NCBI GenBank assembly: GCA_029261595.1
Contig: JAJDAZ010000062.1
Span: 18,157-82,156 of the forward strand
Length of the DNA: 64,000 bases
Origin: Nitrospinaceae bacterium
GTDB lineage: Bacteria > Nitrospinota > Nitrospinia > Nitrospinales > VA-1
Reading direction: 5' to 3'
Shown: positions 27,173 through 36,672 of the stretch, piece by piece
How the letters are laid out: the number at the start of each line of letters is the position of its first letter
Position numbering within the stretch: position 1 is the stretch's first letter
Position numbers and translations under genes: made by a program
The notes under the pieces: model-generated
Database searches by the model: none
The model's input: only the letters and a program-made list of their open reading frames with translations
What the model was told of the DNA's origin: nothing

Positions 27173-27823
27173 ATGGCCGACAAATGGATGATTCGCGGGT
27201 CTCAATTCGCTAACTGCAATTGCGACTTTGGATGCCCCTGCCAGTTCTATTCAAAAACAACCCACGGCTTTTGCGAGGCCAGCAACAGCGTGCTCATTGA
27301 AGAAGGGTATTTCAACGACACCCCCTTGGACGGCCTGTCCTTCGTCCTGCTGGTAAAATGGCCGGGAGAAGTTGCTGAAGGTAACGGAAGCCAGCAGGTC
27401 ATTATTGACGAGCGCGCCAACCCAGAACAGCGCGAAGCCATTCGCAAGATCGCTCATGGCGAATCCACCGCACCTGGCTCCACGCATTTTTTTATTTTCA
27501 ACAGTACCATGTCCGAAGTGCATGACCCGCTCTTCGCGCCCATAGAAATGAGTATTGATGTCGATGAACGACGCGCTCATACAAAAATTAAAGGACTGGT
27601 CGAATCCACAGGCTCGCCGTTAAAAAACCCGTTCAACGGCGAGGAAATGAAAAAAGGAATTCATCTGCCCAAGGGTTTTGAGTACACCTATGCCGAGGTG
27701 GGGTCGGGCAATTCCAAAGTAACTTCTGATATCGAACTGGATCTCAACGAAAGCCACGGCCATTTCAATATCCTGCACATGAATCAGGACGGCGTGATTC
27801 ATCACGAATTGTCCGGCGCGTAA
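27173..27823 (+). CDS. DUF1326 domain-containing protein
   Basis: The 216-aa protein has the cysteine-rich opening of DUF1326 (NCNCDFGCPCQF at residues about 14-25), and later LVKWPGE and GSTHFFIFNSTMSEVHDP, both typical. The cysteines suggest metal binding. A GAAAGGAAG site precedes the ATG. It is followed after 4 bp by a DUF2182 membrane protein, the usual partner of this family; the function of the pair is unknown. Confidence 0.9.
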   Translation: MADKWMIRGSQFANCNCDFGCPCQFYSKTTHGFCEASNSVLIEEGYFNDTPLDGLSFVLLVKWPGEVAEGNGSQQVIIDERANPEQREAIRKIAHGESTAPGSTHFFIFNSTMSEVHDPLFAPIEMSIDVDERRAHTKIKGLVESTGSPLKNPFNGEEMKKGIHLPKGFEYTYAEVGSGNSKVTSDIELDLNESHGHFNILHMNQDGVIHHELSGA

Positions 27824-27827
27824 TCGG

Positions 27828-28595
27828 ATGCCGCCAGCCCCGCATTTGCCAAGGCGGGATTTCTGGGCCGTCATCTTATCCCTCACCGGCGTCACCCTCT
27901 TGTCCTGGGCTTATCTGTTTTCCCTGGCGGGCGACATGTCCATGCCCCAGGGCATGGACGCCATGCAGATGGCTTCCTGGACCCCTCGATATTTCCTGAT
28001 GATGTTTCTCATGTGGGCCATCATGATGGTCGGCATGATGTTGCCTTCCGTCACTCCCACTGTCTTGATCTACGCCGCCGTCGCCCGAAAATCAGCCCGG
28101 CAGGGAACCCCCGTCGCCCCCACAAGCGTGTTTGTCTCCGGCTACCTCGCGGTCTGGATAGTCTTCAGCGTGTTTGCGACCCTCCTGCAAATGGGGTTGG
28201 AACGGGCCGGGCTCTTGTCCCCCATGATGGTTTCTAAAAGCTCCATTTTGGGAGCCGCGTTGCTCATCCTCGCTGGCGTTTATCAATGGTTGCCCTTGAA
28301 AGACAAATGTCTGGATCATTGCCGCTCGCCGGTGGATTTTATTTCTCATCATTGGCAGAGCGGCACACTCGGCGCGTTTAAAATGGGTCTGTCCCACGGA
28401 GGGTATTGCCTCGGTTGCTGCTGGGCGTTGATGGCTCTGCTGTTCGTGGGCGGGGTGATGAACCTGCTCTGGATCGCCCTGATCGCGTTATTTGTGCTAC
28501 TGGAAAAGATCCTGCCGCTGGGAGACAGGGGCGGACGCGTATCGGGAATTTTGATGATTATCACCGGTCTGGCGATCGGGTTTATGGGAACGTGA
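27828..28595 (+). CDS. DUF2182 (predicted metal-binding) integral membrane protein
   Basis: The 255-aa protein has about six membrane segments. Family markers are MWAIMMVGMMLPSVTPTVLIYAAVARK, YQWLPLKDKCLDHCRSP (a CLxxC motif) and SHGGYCLGCCWALMALLFVGGVMNLLWI. These cysteines and the many methionines in membrane helices point to metal handling, possibly copper. It is transcriptionally coupled with the DUF1326 gene. Confidence 0.9.
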   Translation: MPPAPHLPRRDFWAVILSLTGVTLLSWAYLFSLAGDMSMPQGMDAMQMASWTPRYFLMMFLMWAIMMVGMMLPSVTPTVLIYAAVARKSARQGTPVAPTSVFVSGYLAVWIVFSVFATLLQMGLERAGLLSPMMVSKSSILGAALLILAGVYQWLPLKDKCLDHCRSPVDFISHHWQSGTLGAFKMGLSHGGYCLGCCWALMALLFVGGVMNLLWIALIALFVLLEKILPLGDRGGRVSGILMIITGLAIGFMGT

Positions 28596-28725
28596 ATCGG
28601 TCCTGTTCCCCGGCATCCCCACGCTTGTTTCCCTTCCCAGATTTTGCTAACATGCGCTCTCACTGAGAGAGTTGTTTAATATTGCTTTATCCTGATGATT
28701 GAAAAAGCTCATCGGGACCCGGGTC

Positions 28726-29016
28726 ATGAGTGAAAAAAAAGAGACCTTATGGTATCGGCTGTGGGATCATAAGTCCGAAAAGGAAAAAAAACGCCTGCGG
28801 TCGCTGATTCCGTGGATTCTTTACGGAGGCTTGATCATGTACGGAATCATTTACCTGTCGATTCTCAATACGGTGCACCGGTATAATCCCGGTCCGGCGG
28901 TCAAATCCTGGTTCGGCGGAGACAGCCCGGAAATTCTCAAGGCCCGGAACAAGGAAAAAGCCCAGCAGGAAGCGAGCTACAAGGGCTTGCGCAAGCGCGT
29001 CGCCGGCGGCCGCTAG
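28726..29016 (+). CDS. small single-span membrane protein
   Basis: ATG at 28726 is preferred over the upstream track start; it gives 96 aa. The protein has a charged N-terminus (SEKKETLWYRLWDHKSEKEKKRLR), one membrane segment (IPWILYGGLIMYGIIYLSIL) and a charged tail (KARNKEKAQQEASYKGLRKR). Family not recognised. It precedes another membrane-protein gene on the same strand. Confidence 0.7.
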   Translation: MSEKKETLWYRLWDHKSEKEKKRLRSLIPWILYGGLIMYGIIYLSILNTVHRYNPGPAVKSWFGGDSPEILKARNKEKAQQEASYKGLRKRVAGGR

Positions 29017-29123
29017 CGGGCAACGCCCGCAGGAAAAGTTGACGGGCGATGGGTTTTTGATCGGCCCAAGCTGGATTGTTGAATCATATTGTTTGAATTA
29101 AAAATTTCCCTGGGAGGCATTCC

Positions 29124-29666
29124 CTGAAACGTCTGGTTTACATTTTCAATATGTTTTACCTTTTTTCGCTGTCTTTGTGGGTGGCGGGAATGTTTCTTCT
29201 GGGCATCCTGGTCGAGATCATAGTTCGCATCACCCTCAAGGAACAGCCTTTGGTGGGGAGCGCCATCATGAACAAGATCATGGACGCGTACAATGTCCAG
29301 ATCATCTACACCTGTATTGGGTTGATGCTGGCGGCAGAAGTGATCAAGTATCTGGTGACTAAATACAGCCAGGCTGGGCTAAAACGTATCGTGGTCACCA
29401 AGCGGGCCTACACGAAGGAAGTGGTTTTCGCGATCATGATCGTCCTGGCGATTTATATGGGAAGCATTCTGAGGCCGGAAATGCACCGGGTGGATCAACT
29501 CAAAAAAGCCAATCCCGCAGATGTGAAGCTCCAGATACAATTCGACAGGTTTCATTCCAAATTCACCTGGATCTATACCGTCAACATGATTCTCGGATTG
29601 TCCCTATTCTATATTCACGGCAAGGAGATGGTCCGGTTCAGGGAGGACCCGCCCGGCGGGTCATAG
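29124..29666 (+). CDS. DUF4149-like integral membrane protein, probable CTG start
   Basis: The track begins at ATG 29151, but the frame extends upstream to CTG at 29124, which has GGGAGG six bases before it and adds LKRLVYIFN, the basic N-terminus expected before the first membrane helix. The protein then has 180 aa and four membrane segments (LSLWVAGMFLLGILVEI; VQIIYTCIGLMLAAEVI; EVVFAIMIVLAIYMGSIL; WIYTVNMILGLSLFYI). The layout resembles DUF4149 (TMEM205-like) proteins, with FDRFHSKFTWIYTVNMILGL typical of that group. Function unknown. Confidence 0.75.
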   Translation: MKRLVYIFNMFYLFSLSLWVAGMFLLGILVEIIVRITLKEQPLVGSAIMNKIMDAYNVQIIYTCIGLMLAAEVIKYLVTKYSQAGLKRIVVTKRAYTKEVVFAIMIVLAIYMGSILRPEMHRVDQLKKANPADVKLQIQFDRFHSKFTWIYTVNMILGLSLFYIHGKEMVRFREDPPGGS

Positions 29667-29711
29667 TTTCATTCCGTCCGTTCTTTCCGGAGCCTTTTAA
29701 AAACCGATTAG

Positions 29712-30626
29712 ATGTCAATTCGTTTTCCTGCCTTTTTTTTCATTGCACTGCTTTGCTTGCTGGGGGTGTTCACGGCTCTGCCTGAAACGCGTGCCGATAA
29801 CAAAGAGGCGTCCCGCAAAAACGATTACTCGTTCATGGCCAGAATCAAGGACGGACTTTTTAAAAGAGGGTCCACCTTTGATGAAACAAAAGAGTATCTC
29901 AAGGAATGCAAGAAGAAGGACAGAACCTGTCAGCTCTGGTGGTTTGAGGACGAGCTCCCGCAGAAACTGATCGAACTGGACAGCTTCTGGATCGATATTT
30001 ATGAAGTCACCAACGCCCGCTATCTCGAATTTGTTAAGGCCACCGGGCATCGTCCGGCTCTGGACGACTCCTGCCAGACCGCAAAATGCCGGGAAGGAAA
30101 TTTATGGAACGGAAATTCCTTCCCGCCGGAGATCGCCGACCAGCCGGTCACGCAGGTCAATTGGTATGACGCGGACGCCTATTGCGCCTGGATGGGCAAA
30201 CGCCTGCCGTCGGAGGCGGAATGGGAAAAAGCCGCCCGTGGACCCAAGGGAAATGTTTATCCCTGGGGAACGGGTTCCCCAAAAGGAAAGGCCACTTTTA
30301 AAAGAAAATGGCAGGGCGCGTTGACCATGACCGATGTCGGCTCCTACCCTAAAGGCGAATCTATTTACGGGGTGTTCGACATGGCTGGAAACGTCTGGGA
30401 ATGGGTGGACGACTGGTACCACTTCAAATATTACAGCCTGGGGCGAAAGAAGAACCCAAGGGGACCCGCCAACGGAGATTTCAAGATGGTTCGCGGAGGT
30501 TCCTGGGTCAACTACGAAAACGCCCTCAGGAGTGCCTTCAGACGATGGAGCCGACCTGAAGTCCGCTTCAACGACACGGGATTCCGTTGCGCCAGGGATG
30601 ACATGGATGGGGTCTCTAAAAAATGA
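29712..30626 (+). CDS. exported FGE-sulfatase-domain (SUMF1-like) protein
   Basis: The 304-aa protein has a signal peptide (FPAFFFIALLCLLGVFTALPETRA) and an FGE domain from about residue 90: DSFWIDIYEVTNARYLEFVKATGH, QVNWYDADAYCAWMGKRLPSEAEWEKAARG, FDMAGNVWEWVDDWYHF and MVRGGSWVNYENALRSAFR. As in the 8167 gene, the copper-site cysteines after RGGSW are missing, so formylglycine formation is unlikely. Its stop overlaps the ThyX-like start (ATGA). Confidence 0.87.
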   Translation: MSIRFPAFFFIALLCLLGVFTALPETRADNKEASRKNDYSFMARIKDGLFKRGSTFDETKEYLKECKKKDRTCQLWWFEDELPQKLIELDSFWIDIYEVTNARYLEFVKATGHRPALDDSCQTAKCREGNLWNGNSFPPEIADQPVTQVNWYDADAYCAWMGKRLPSEAEWEKAARGPKGNVYPWGTGSPKGKATFKRKWQGALTMTDVGSYPKGESIYGVFDMAGNVWEWVDDWYHFKYYSLGRKKNPRGPANGDFKMVRGGSWVNYENALRSAFRRWSRPEVRFNDTGFRCARDDMDGVSKK

Positions 30627-32287
30627 AACCAAAAAGAACTGACGAACTGACCGATCGCGAAAAAGAGATCCTCACTCCTTATGTCTCTGATGTGGACGCC
30701 AACGTCTTCGCGCTGAAAAATCTCAACCCCGAAGTGATCGGCGCCGCATTGGCCCGTTACAGCCGCGCACCTACCGGGCTAAAGGAAACCATCGCGCGCG
30801 AGTTTCTCAACCCCGATGGCACTCCTAATGAAATCAAGGGCAGTGCCCTGATCGACCGGGTGGTGAATAAATTCGGCGATGAGTCGGTCGCTGAGCTCGC
30901 GGTCGCACCGCTTTGCATGGAAGACGTTTCCAACCTGATGACCAAGATCATCGAAGACTGTCGAATCGGCGGCTCGCCCATTGAAGAATCGACGCGCTAC
31001 GTTTTATACGATCAGAAAAAAAACGGCGAGTGGCGTTATGTCCGGCCTCCAAACATCCTGCAATCCGGGCTGGGCAATAAGTTCACCGAAACGATGGAGT
31101 TCCTTTTTAATACCTACGCGGGTCTGGTCGAACCCATGCAGGAGCTGTTCCGCAAGCGCCTGCCCAAAGAAAAATTTCAAATCGAAGTGGACCGTGATGG
31201 GAAACCCGTAAAAGCTGGTTTAGATAAGTTGGAAAACGACGGCGAGCGCAAGGCGCACTCCATCGCCTACGGCTTCACCATCCGAAGCGCGGCCTGTGAC
31301 GTGATCCGCTGCATCCTGCCCGCCTGTACCAAGGCCAATATGGGCTTAGTTGGCAACGGCCGGTTTTATTCCGGATTGATTTCCAAACTCCTCACCCAGG
31401 ACCTTAAGGAAGGGCACACCCTGGCAGGCGGCATCCAGAAGGCGCTCAACACGCAGATCCCCACCTTCATCAAGCGGGCGGCGAAAAATAATTATCAGGC
31501 GGACAACCACCGCAACATGCGAAAACTGTGCGCCGAGTTGCTTGCGGGCATCCCGATAGAAAAATCCGCCGAAGTGGTCCTGCTCGACGACCCCCCTGGG
31601 GAACAGCAGACCCACCTTTTAGCCAGCATGATCTTTCCCCACGTTCAGCACTCGACCGAACAAATAAGAAACGTCGTTCGTTCCCTGGGCGAAGACAAGC
31701 GTAAAGAAATTTTCGCCGCTTATATCGGCGAACGAAAAACCAAAAGGGACCGTCCGGGCCGGGCTCTGGAGAACGGGTATCCCATCAATTTCGATATCGT
31801 GGCCGGGTTTGCCGAATACCGCGACCTTCAGCGCCACCGAATGCTGACTCAGCAAAGACAGGACCTGGGAGTCCTGTTGGGGTATTCAGTCCCGCAGGAG
31901 ATCGCCGAAATTGATAGAAAAGACATCGTCCGGGAATGTTTTGAGCGGAGTGAAGACCTTAACGGCGACCTCAAAAAAGCCGGGATGGAGGAAGAAGCCC
32001 AATATGTCACTTTATTCAATCATTACATCCGCTGGAACGTGGGCATGAACTTAAGGGAACTTGGGCATCTTGCGGAACTGCGGACGCAAAAAGCCGGCCA
32101 TCCGAAATACCGCCGCACCGTGCAATTGATGACGAAACTTTTTCTAAAACGGTCGCCGGAAATGGAACCAATCCTTCAATTCGTGGACCATAATGACTAC
32201 GACGGCGGCATCACCCGCGCCGATCAAGAGGCCCGTACTGCCCGTAAAAGCCTCGCATCTAACCTCTTCGACGACCAGGATGACTGA
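30623..32287 (+). CDS. two-domain ThyX-like (FAD-dependent thymidylate synthase family) protein
   Basis: At 554 aa it is about twice the length of ThyX (roughly 220-250 aa) and looks like two tandem ThyX-like domains. The first has SPIEESTRY (residues 118-126), the end of the ThyX motif, but no RHR; the second has RHRMLTQQR (404-412), the beginning of the motif, without the ExSxRY end. The two halves could form one composite site. Automatic annotation usually calls such proteins FAD-dependent thymidylate synthase, but whether it makes dTMP is uncertain. It overlaps the FGE-like gene by ATGA; a hairpin follows the stop. Confidence 0.82.
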   Translation: MKPKRTDELTDREKEILTPYVSDVDANVFALKNLNPEVIGAALARYSRAPTGLKETIAREFLNPDGTPNEIKGSALIDRVVNKFGDESVAELAVAPLCMEDVSNLMTKIIEDCRIGGSPIEESTRYVLYDQKKNGEWRYVRPPNILQSGLGNKFTETMEFLFNTYAGLVEPMQELFRKRLPKEKFQIEVDRDGKPVKAGLDKLENDGERKAHSIAYGFTIRSAACDVIRCILPACTKANMGLVGNGRFYSGLISKLLTQDLKEGHTLAGGIQKALNTQIPTFIKRAAKNNYQADNHRNMRKLCAELLAGIPIEKSAEVVLLDDPPGEQQTHLLASMIFPHVQHSTEQIRNVVRSLGEDKRKEIFAAYIGERKTKRDRPGRALENGYPINFDIVAGFAEYRDLQRHRMLTQQRQDLGVLLGYSVPQEIAEIDRKDIVRECFERSEDLNGDLKKAGMEEEAQYVTLFNHYIRWNVGMNLRELGHLAELRTQKAGHPKYRRTVQLMTKLFLKRSPEMEPILQFVDHNDYDGGITRADQEARTARKSLASNLFDDQDD

Positions 32288-32303
32288 CCGGCCCAAGGCC
32301 GGT
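32287..32303 (+). terminator. hairpin after the ThyX-like gene
   Basis: ACCGGCC-CAA-GGCCGGT forms a perfect 7-bp stem with a 3-nt loop starting at the last base of the stop codon. There is no T-tract after it, so it may be a stabilising hairpin or weak terminator rather than a full intrinsic terminator. Confidence 0.4.
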
Positions 32304-32541
32304 GACTCTCCCCCATGCTGAATCCTGCCAACAGCGATGCTCCCGACTCAACCAGCGATTGCCCCGTTTCCTTCCCTGGAAGTGTGGCCGTAATAAGATT
32401 TCTCGGCTGAGTGGGTTCTCTACCATCCCCCTCCATCCCTGGGGGATACAATTTTTTTGAGATTTTGAGAAAAATCGACAATTTTATGGTAGTCTTATGC
32501 GCTTTGATATCCCCTAACCCTTTCTTTACTGTGAGAGAAAA

Positions 32542-34080
32542 GTGATGAAGATAGGTATTCCTAAAGAAGTCCATGCTGGCGAAAAACGGGTGGCGACCAC
32601 CCCCGAGGTCGCAAAACAGCTGATCAAACTTGGTTTTGAAGTCGCCATTGAGGCGGGCGCTGGTTCTGCGGCCCATTATTCCGATGCTTCTTTTGTTGAA
32701 GCGGGCGTCACGGTTATAAAAAATACCAAGGATCTCTGGAGCGACAGCGACATCATTTTAAAAGTTCGTGGCCCCGAAGCAAACGAGGTGAAATTGCTTA
32801 AAGAGGGACAAATTTATATTTCGTTCCTTTGGCCGGCGCAAAATCCCGAACTGCTCAAAAAATTAGCCGACAAAAAAGTCACTGCCCTGGCAATGGACAT
32901 GGTGCCACGTATTTCCCGTGCTCAAAAAATGGACGCGCTCAGCTCCATGGCGAATATAGCCGGATACCGGGCCATTGTGGAAGCCGCCCAGCATTTCGGA
33001 CGATTTTTTACCGGGCAGATCACAGCGGCGGGAAAAGTTCCTCCGGCAAAAGTCATGGTGATTGGTGCTGGGGTTGCGGGATTGGCTGCTATTGGCGCCG
33101 CTAAAAGTATGGGCGCCATTGTACGGGCTTTCGATACCCGGCCGGAAGTGAAAGAGCAGATCGAGAGCATGGACGCAGAATTCCTGGAACTTGATTTTGA
33201 AGAAGAGGGTTCCGGCACCGGCGGATATGCGAAGGTGATGAGTAAAGAATTTATCGAAGCAGAAATGGCCCTCTTTAGGGAGCAGGCCAAGGAAGTGGAT
33301 ATCATCATCACGACCGCGTTGATTCCCGGCAAGCCGGCTCCAGAACTGATTATGGAAGATATGGTTGAATCCATGAAAGACGGTAGCGTGATTGTTGACT
33401 TAGCCGCTGAACAGGGGGGCAACTGCAAGCTGTCTGAAGCGGGAAAAGTGGTCAAGGTGCATGGAGTTTCCATTATCGGATACACCGATTTACCGAGTCG
33501 TCTGGCGGCAACGTCGAGCCAGTTATATGGAACGAATTTACGCCACTTGCTCACCGACATGTGCAAGGAAAAAGACGGGATCGCAAAAATAGATTTTGAT
33601 GACGAAGTGGTCAGAGGTGCTACCGCTGTCAAGGAGGGTGAGATCACCTTCCCACCGCCTGCGCCAAAACTTTCAGCGGCGCCGGCCAAACCGGCTGAAC
33701 CCGCTAAACCACCGGAAGCGCCCAAAGAAGAAAAACCATCCTGGGTGGGTCCTGCGGTCACTTTCGGGGTTGGGGCATTGGCCTTGTTAGGATTGGGTGC
33801 CGTTGCGCCTGCATCCTTTATGGCCCACTTTACGGTATTTGTTCTGGCCTGCTTTGTCGGCTATATGGTCATCTGGAACGTGACTGCGGCTTTGCACACT
33901 CCGTTAATGAGTGTGACCAACGCCATCAGCAGTATCATTATTGTGGGGGCTATTTTGCAGATCAGTTCGGGAGAAAATCTTTTGATGGGAGTGGCGGCGT
34001 TCGCAACGTTTATCACTGCAATTAATATAGTGGGCGGGTTTGCGGTAACACGCCGCATGCTTAACATGTTTCAAAAATAG
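32542..34080 (+). CDS. pntA: Re/Si-specific NAD(P)+ transhydrogenase subunit alpha
   Basis: The 512-aa protein matches E. coli PntA (510 aa). The NAD(H)-binding domain I has [41 protein letters not shown] and [16 protein letters not shown]. An Ala/Pro-rich linker (about residues 375-400) leads to four C-terminal membrane segments. It uses the proton gradient to reduce NADP+ with NADH. The track start at 32542 may be moved a codon to ATG 32545 (GTGATG; GAGAGAAAA ahead). pntB follows after 11 bp. Confidence 0.96.
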   Translation: MMKIGIPKEVHAGEKRVATTPEVAKQLIKLGFEVAIEAGAGSAAHYSDASFVEAGVTVIKNTKDLWSDSDIILKVRGPEANEVKLLKEGQIYISFLWPAQNPELLKKLADKKVTALAMDMVPRISRAQKMDALSSMANIAGYRAIVEAAQHFGRFFTGQITAAGKVPPAKVMVIGAGVAGLAAIGAAKSMGAIVRAFDTRPEVKEQIESMDAEFLELDFEEEGSGTGGYAKVMSKEFIEAEMALFREQAKEVDIIITTALIPGKPAPELIMEDMVESMKDGSVIVDLAAEQGGNCKLSEAGKVVKVHGVSIIGYTDLPSRLAATSSQLYGTNLRHLLTDMCKEKDGIAKIDFDDEVVRGATAVKEGEITFPPPAPKLSAAPAKPAEPAKPPEAPKEEKPSWVGPAVTFGVGALALLGLGAVAPASFMAHFTVFVLACFVGYMVIWNVTAALHTPLMSVTNAISSIIIVGAILQISSGENLLMGVAAFATFITAINIVGGFAVTRRMLNMFQK

Positions 34081-34091
34081 GAGGCGATTAG

Positions 34092-35486
34092 ATGAGCGCA
34101 GGTATTATAACCGCCTCTTATGTTGGGGCAACCATTCTCTTTATTCTTGCGTTGGGCGGATTGAGTAATCCGGCAACTTCCCGGCGTGGAAACCTGTATG
34201 GCATGCTGGGCATGGCCATTGCCCTTGTAGCCACCATCTCAGGGGTCACAGCCAATATAGAGATTTTGATCGGAGCATTATTGATAGGCGGTAGTATTGG
34301 CCTGGTTCTGGCGCGTCGCGTGCAAATGACGGAAATGCCCGAACTGGTCGCCATTCTGCATAGTTTGGTAGGGCTGGCCGCAGTTCTGGTTGGTTTTGCC
34401 AAATTCATGGATCCCAATGTGCATTTTATCGGGGTGGAACTCACCATCCATGATATCGAAACCTACCTGGGAATTCTTATTGGGGCGGTCACGTTTTCAG
34501 GTTCCATCATTGCATTTGGAAAGCTCAGCGGAAAAATCACCGGGAAAGCCATGTTATTGCCGGCTCGACATTGGCTCAATCTAGGCTTGCTACTGGGTTC
34601 CATTTATTTGTGTAGCCTATTTGTCGATCAGTCTGCCGCGGGCGGTGGAATGATGCCTCTGTTGATAATGACAGGAATCGCCTTGTTGTTCGGGATTCAT
34701 ATGGTCATGGCGATCGGCGGGGCAGATATGCCTGTAGTGGTTTCCATGCTCAACAGCTATTCCGGCTGGGCTGCCGCGGCAACGGGTTTCATGCTCAATA
34801 ACGACTTGCTCATTGTGACGGGCGCATTGGTCGGTAGTAGCGGTGCAATCCTCAGTTACATCATGTGTCGAGCCATGAACCGTAAGTTCTTGTCCGTTAT
34901 TGCCGGAGGCTTTGGCGCAACCACAGGCGGAGGCGCTTCTTCGGCCTCGGCTGAAGATCAGGGCGAAGTGGTTGCGATGCAAGCCGCCGAGGTTGCAAGC
35001 CTGCTGAATGAATCAAAGGAAGTCATGATCATTCCGGGATACGGCATGGCCGTCGCCCAGGCCCAGCACATCGTATGCGAAATCACCAAAGCACTACGCG
35101 CCAAGAAAGTGAATGTGCGGTTTGGCATTCATCCCGTTGCCGGGCGTATGCCGGGACATATGAATGTTTTGCTGGCAGAAGCCAAGGTTCCCTACGACAT
35201 CGTTTTTGAAATGGATGAAATCAACGACGATTTCCCGGATATTGATGTTTCGATCGTCATTGGAGCCAACGACATTGTCAACCCCTCAGCGCAGACGGAC
35301 CCGGACAGTCCCATTGCGGGAATGCCGGTATTGGAATGCTGGAAGAGTGGCACCACCATTGTGCTGAAACGCGGTATGGCCACAGGTTACGCGGGAGTGC
35401 AGAATCCGTTGTTCTTCAAAGAGAACACCCGCATGTTGTTCGGCGACGCCCGGACCAGTCTGGACGAGGTTTTCAAAAACCTTTAA
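34092..35486 (+). CDS. pntB: Re/Si-specific NAD(P)+ transhydrogenase subunit beta
   Basis: The 464-aa protein matches E. coli PntB (462 aa). The N-terminal half has eight or nine membrane segments ([40 protein letters not shown]), and the C-terminal NADP(H)-binding domain III has [50 protein letters not shown] and [18 protein letters not shown]. An AGGAGGCG ribosome site precedes it. It pairs with pntA. Confidence 0.97.
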   Translation: MSAGIITASYVGATILFILALGGLSNPATSRRGNLYGMLGMAIALVATISGVTANIEILIGALLIGGSIGLVLARRVQMTEMPELVAILHSLVGLAAVLVGFAKFMDPNVHFIGVELTIHDIETYLGILIGAVTFSGSIIAFGKLSGKITGKAMLLPARHWLNLGLLLGSIYLCSLFVDQSAAGGGMMPLLIMTGIALLFGIHMVMAIGGADMPVVVSMLNSYSGWAAAATGFMLNNDLLIVTGALVGSSGAILSYIMCRAMNRKFLSVIAGGFGATTGGGASSASAEDQGEVVAMQAAEVASLLNESKEVMIIPGYGMAVAQAQHIVCEITKALRAKKVNVRFGIHPVAGRMPGHMNVLLAEAKVPYDIVFEMDEINDDFPDIDVSIVIGANDIVNPSAQTDPDSPIAGMPVLECWKSGTTIVLKRGMATGYAGVQNPLFFKENTRMLFGDARTSLDEVFKNL

Positions 35487-35509
35487 ACGTGTGGATTTTC
35501 ACAATTATT

Positions 35510-35582
35510 GTCATGCTGAGCTTGTCGAAGTATGACCTAAATAATAAAGGCTGTTTTCACACTTCGACAGGCTCAGTGTGAC
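35510..35582. terminator. inverted intergenic repeat between pntB and the NHL gene
   Basis: The arm 35510-35534 is the reverse complement of 35558-35582 with about four mismatches, giving a long stem with a 23-nt loop. The second arm is identical, inverted, to 18434-18458. It lies between convergent genes and could terminate both. The sequence belongs to the TGAGC-TGTCGAAG type of scattered intergenic repeats. Confidence 0.6.
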
Positions 35583-35615
35583 AGTTGTGGGGAACAAAAA
35601 TGGATTTTTTCCCAG

Positions 35616-36467
35616 TCAGTCAGCCGAAAAAGTAAATACAATGCCGCCGTCCAAGGACGGGACGAGCACCTGGTTGTTCCTGGCATCAAATGATATTCCC
35701 GTCGGCGTGATCATGTTTTTTCGTAATACCTCAAGGGCAGAATATTTTTTGATCCGGTAGATTTCCCCCGCCTTGGAACTGGAAACAATCATGTTTCCCT
35801 CGTGATCGAGATCGATCCCGTCCAGACTTTTAAACGCCCCCTGAAAAACTGTCAGGATATTTCCCTGCATGTCCATCGCGATTATTTTCCCACTCCCCGT
35901 GGTTACTAGTAACCTATTGTGCGGCCTTTCGTAAACCATCCCCTTGGGAAGGCCAAGACCCGGTCCCCTGGCCAGAATCGTGACTTGATATACTTTTGAC
36001 GGATCGATTTTAAAAATCGTATTGCCCCTCGTATCCAACACAAACAAATGACCATCGGGTCCCAAAGCGAGGCCGTTTAAGTCTCTTGCGCCTAAAAGCG
36101 CCAGATCCACCGTCCCCAACAACTTGCCGGAATTTTTGTCGAAGCGGCGAACCGTGTCGATATCGGCCACATAAAGATTAGAGCCCGAAATGGCCAATCC
36201 CTTAGGCGCGTTCAAGGTCACGCCGTTCTTGCCGCTGGTGATAAAATGCTTGTCGATGAGTTTTCCTTTAGCGCCAAGTTTTACGATGTATGCAATACCG
36301 TCTTTTGCTCGGGGAGAACCCACCACGTTGGAAACGTAGTACATCCCGGTGGCGGGATCGACGATGAAACTATCCGGTTTGTCCATGCCGCGCAGTTGAA
36401 ACGCTTGGGCTGGAGAGAAAAACAGAGTGAGAAACAGAAGGGTTAGAGGTAAAGTTAAGGGGCGCAT
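35616..36467 (-). CDS. exported NHL/SMP-30-like beta-propeller protein
   Basis: The 283-aa protein has a signal peptide (LTLPLTLLFLTLFFSPAQAF) and successive repeats of the propeller type: DSFIVDPATGMYYVSNV, GLAISGSNLYVADIDTVRRFD, GLALGPDGHLFVLDTRGNTIFKI, GIDLDHEGNMIVSSSKAGEIYRI and GISFDARNNQVLVPSLDGG. It is a probable periplasmic beta-propeller; enzymatic or binding role unknown. It is transcribed alone towards pntB. Confidence 0.82.
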   Translation of the reverse strand: MRPLTLPLTLLFLTLFFSPAQAFQLRGMDKPDSFIVDPATGMYYVSNVVGSPRAKDGIAYIVKLGAKGKLIDKHFITSGKNGVTLNAPKGLAISGSNLYVADIDTVRRFDKNSGKLLGTVDLALLGARDLNGLALGPDGHLFVLDTRGNTIFKIDPSKVYQVTILARGPGLGLPKGMVYERPHNRLLVTTGSGKIIAMDMQGNILTVFQGAFKSLDGIDLDHEGNMIVSSSKAGEIYRIKKYSALEVLRKNMITPTGISFDARNNQVLVPSLDGGIVFTFSAD

Positions 36468-36486
36468 GATATGGGTGCTAAATTTG

Positions 36487-36510
36487 TCCTCTCCCCCTTG
36501 GGGGAGAGGA
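36487..36510. repeat. TCCTCTCCCCC-TT-GGGGGAGAGGA hairpin repeat
   Basis: A perfect 11-bp inverted repeat with a 2-nt centre, followed by TTTAGGTGAGGGGGG. It is related to 18531-18550 and lies in the divergent gap before the KAP-type NTPase gene. Confidence 0.6.
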
Positions 36511-36672
36511 TTTAGGTGAGGGGGGATGTTGAGTTTTTTCCATGTTTTGAGGACGAGATAATTTTTTAGGACTAGTAATACCGCATTTTAATGCCAATAT
36601 GGGAATTATGGACCAATCAAGCAATAGTATCCGAAAAAGGAAGTTCTAACTCTAATTAAAAAGGTGAGTCGT

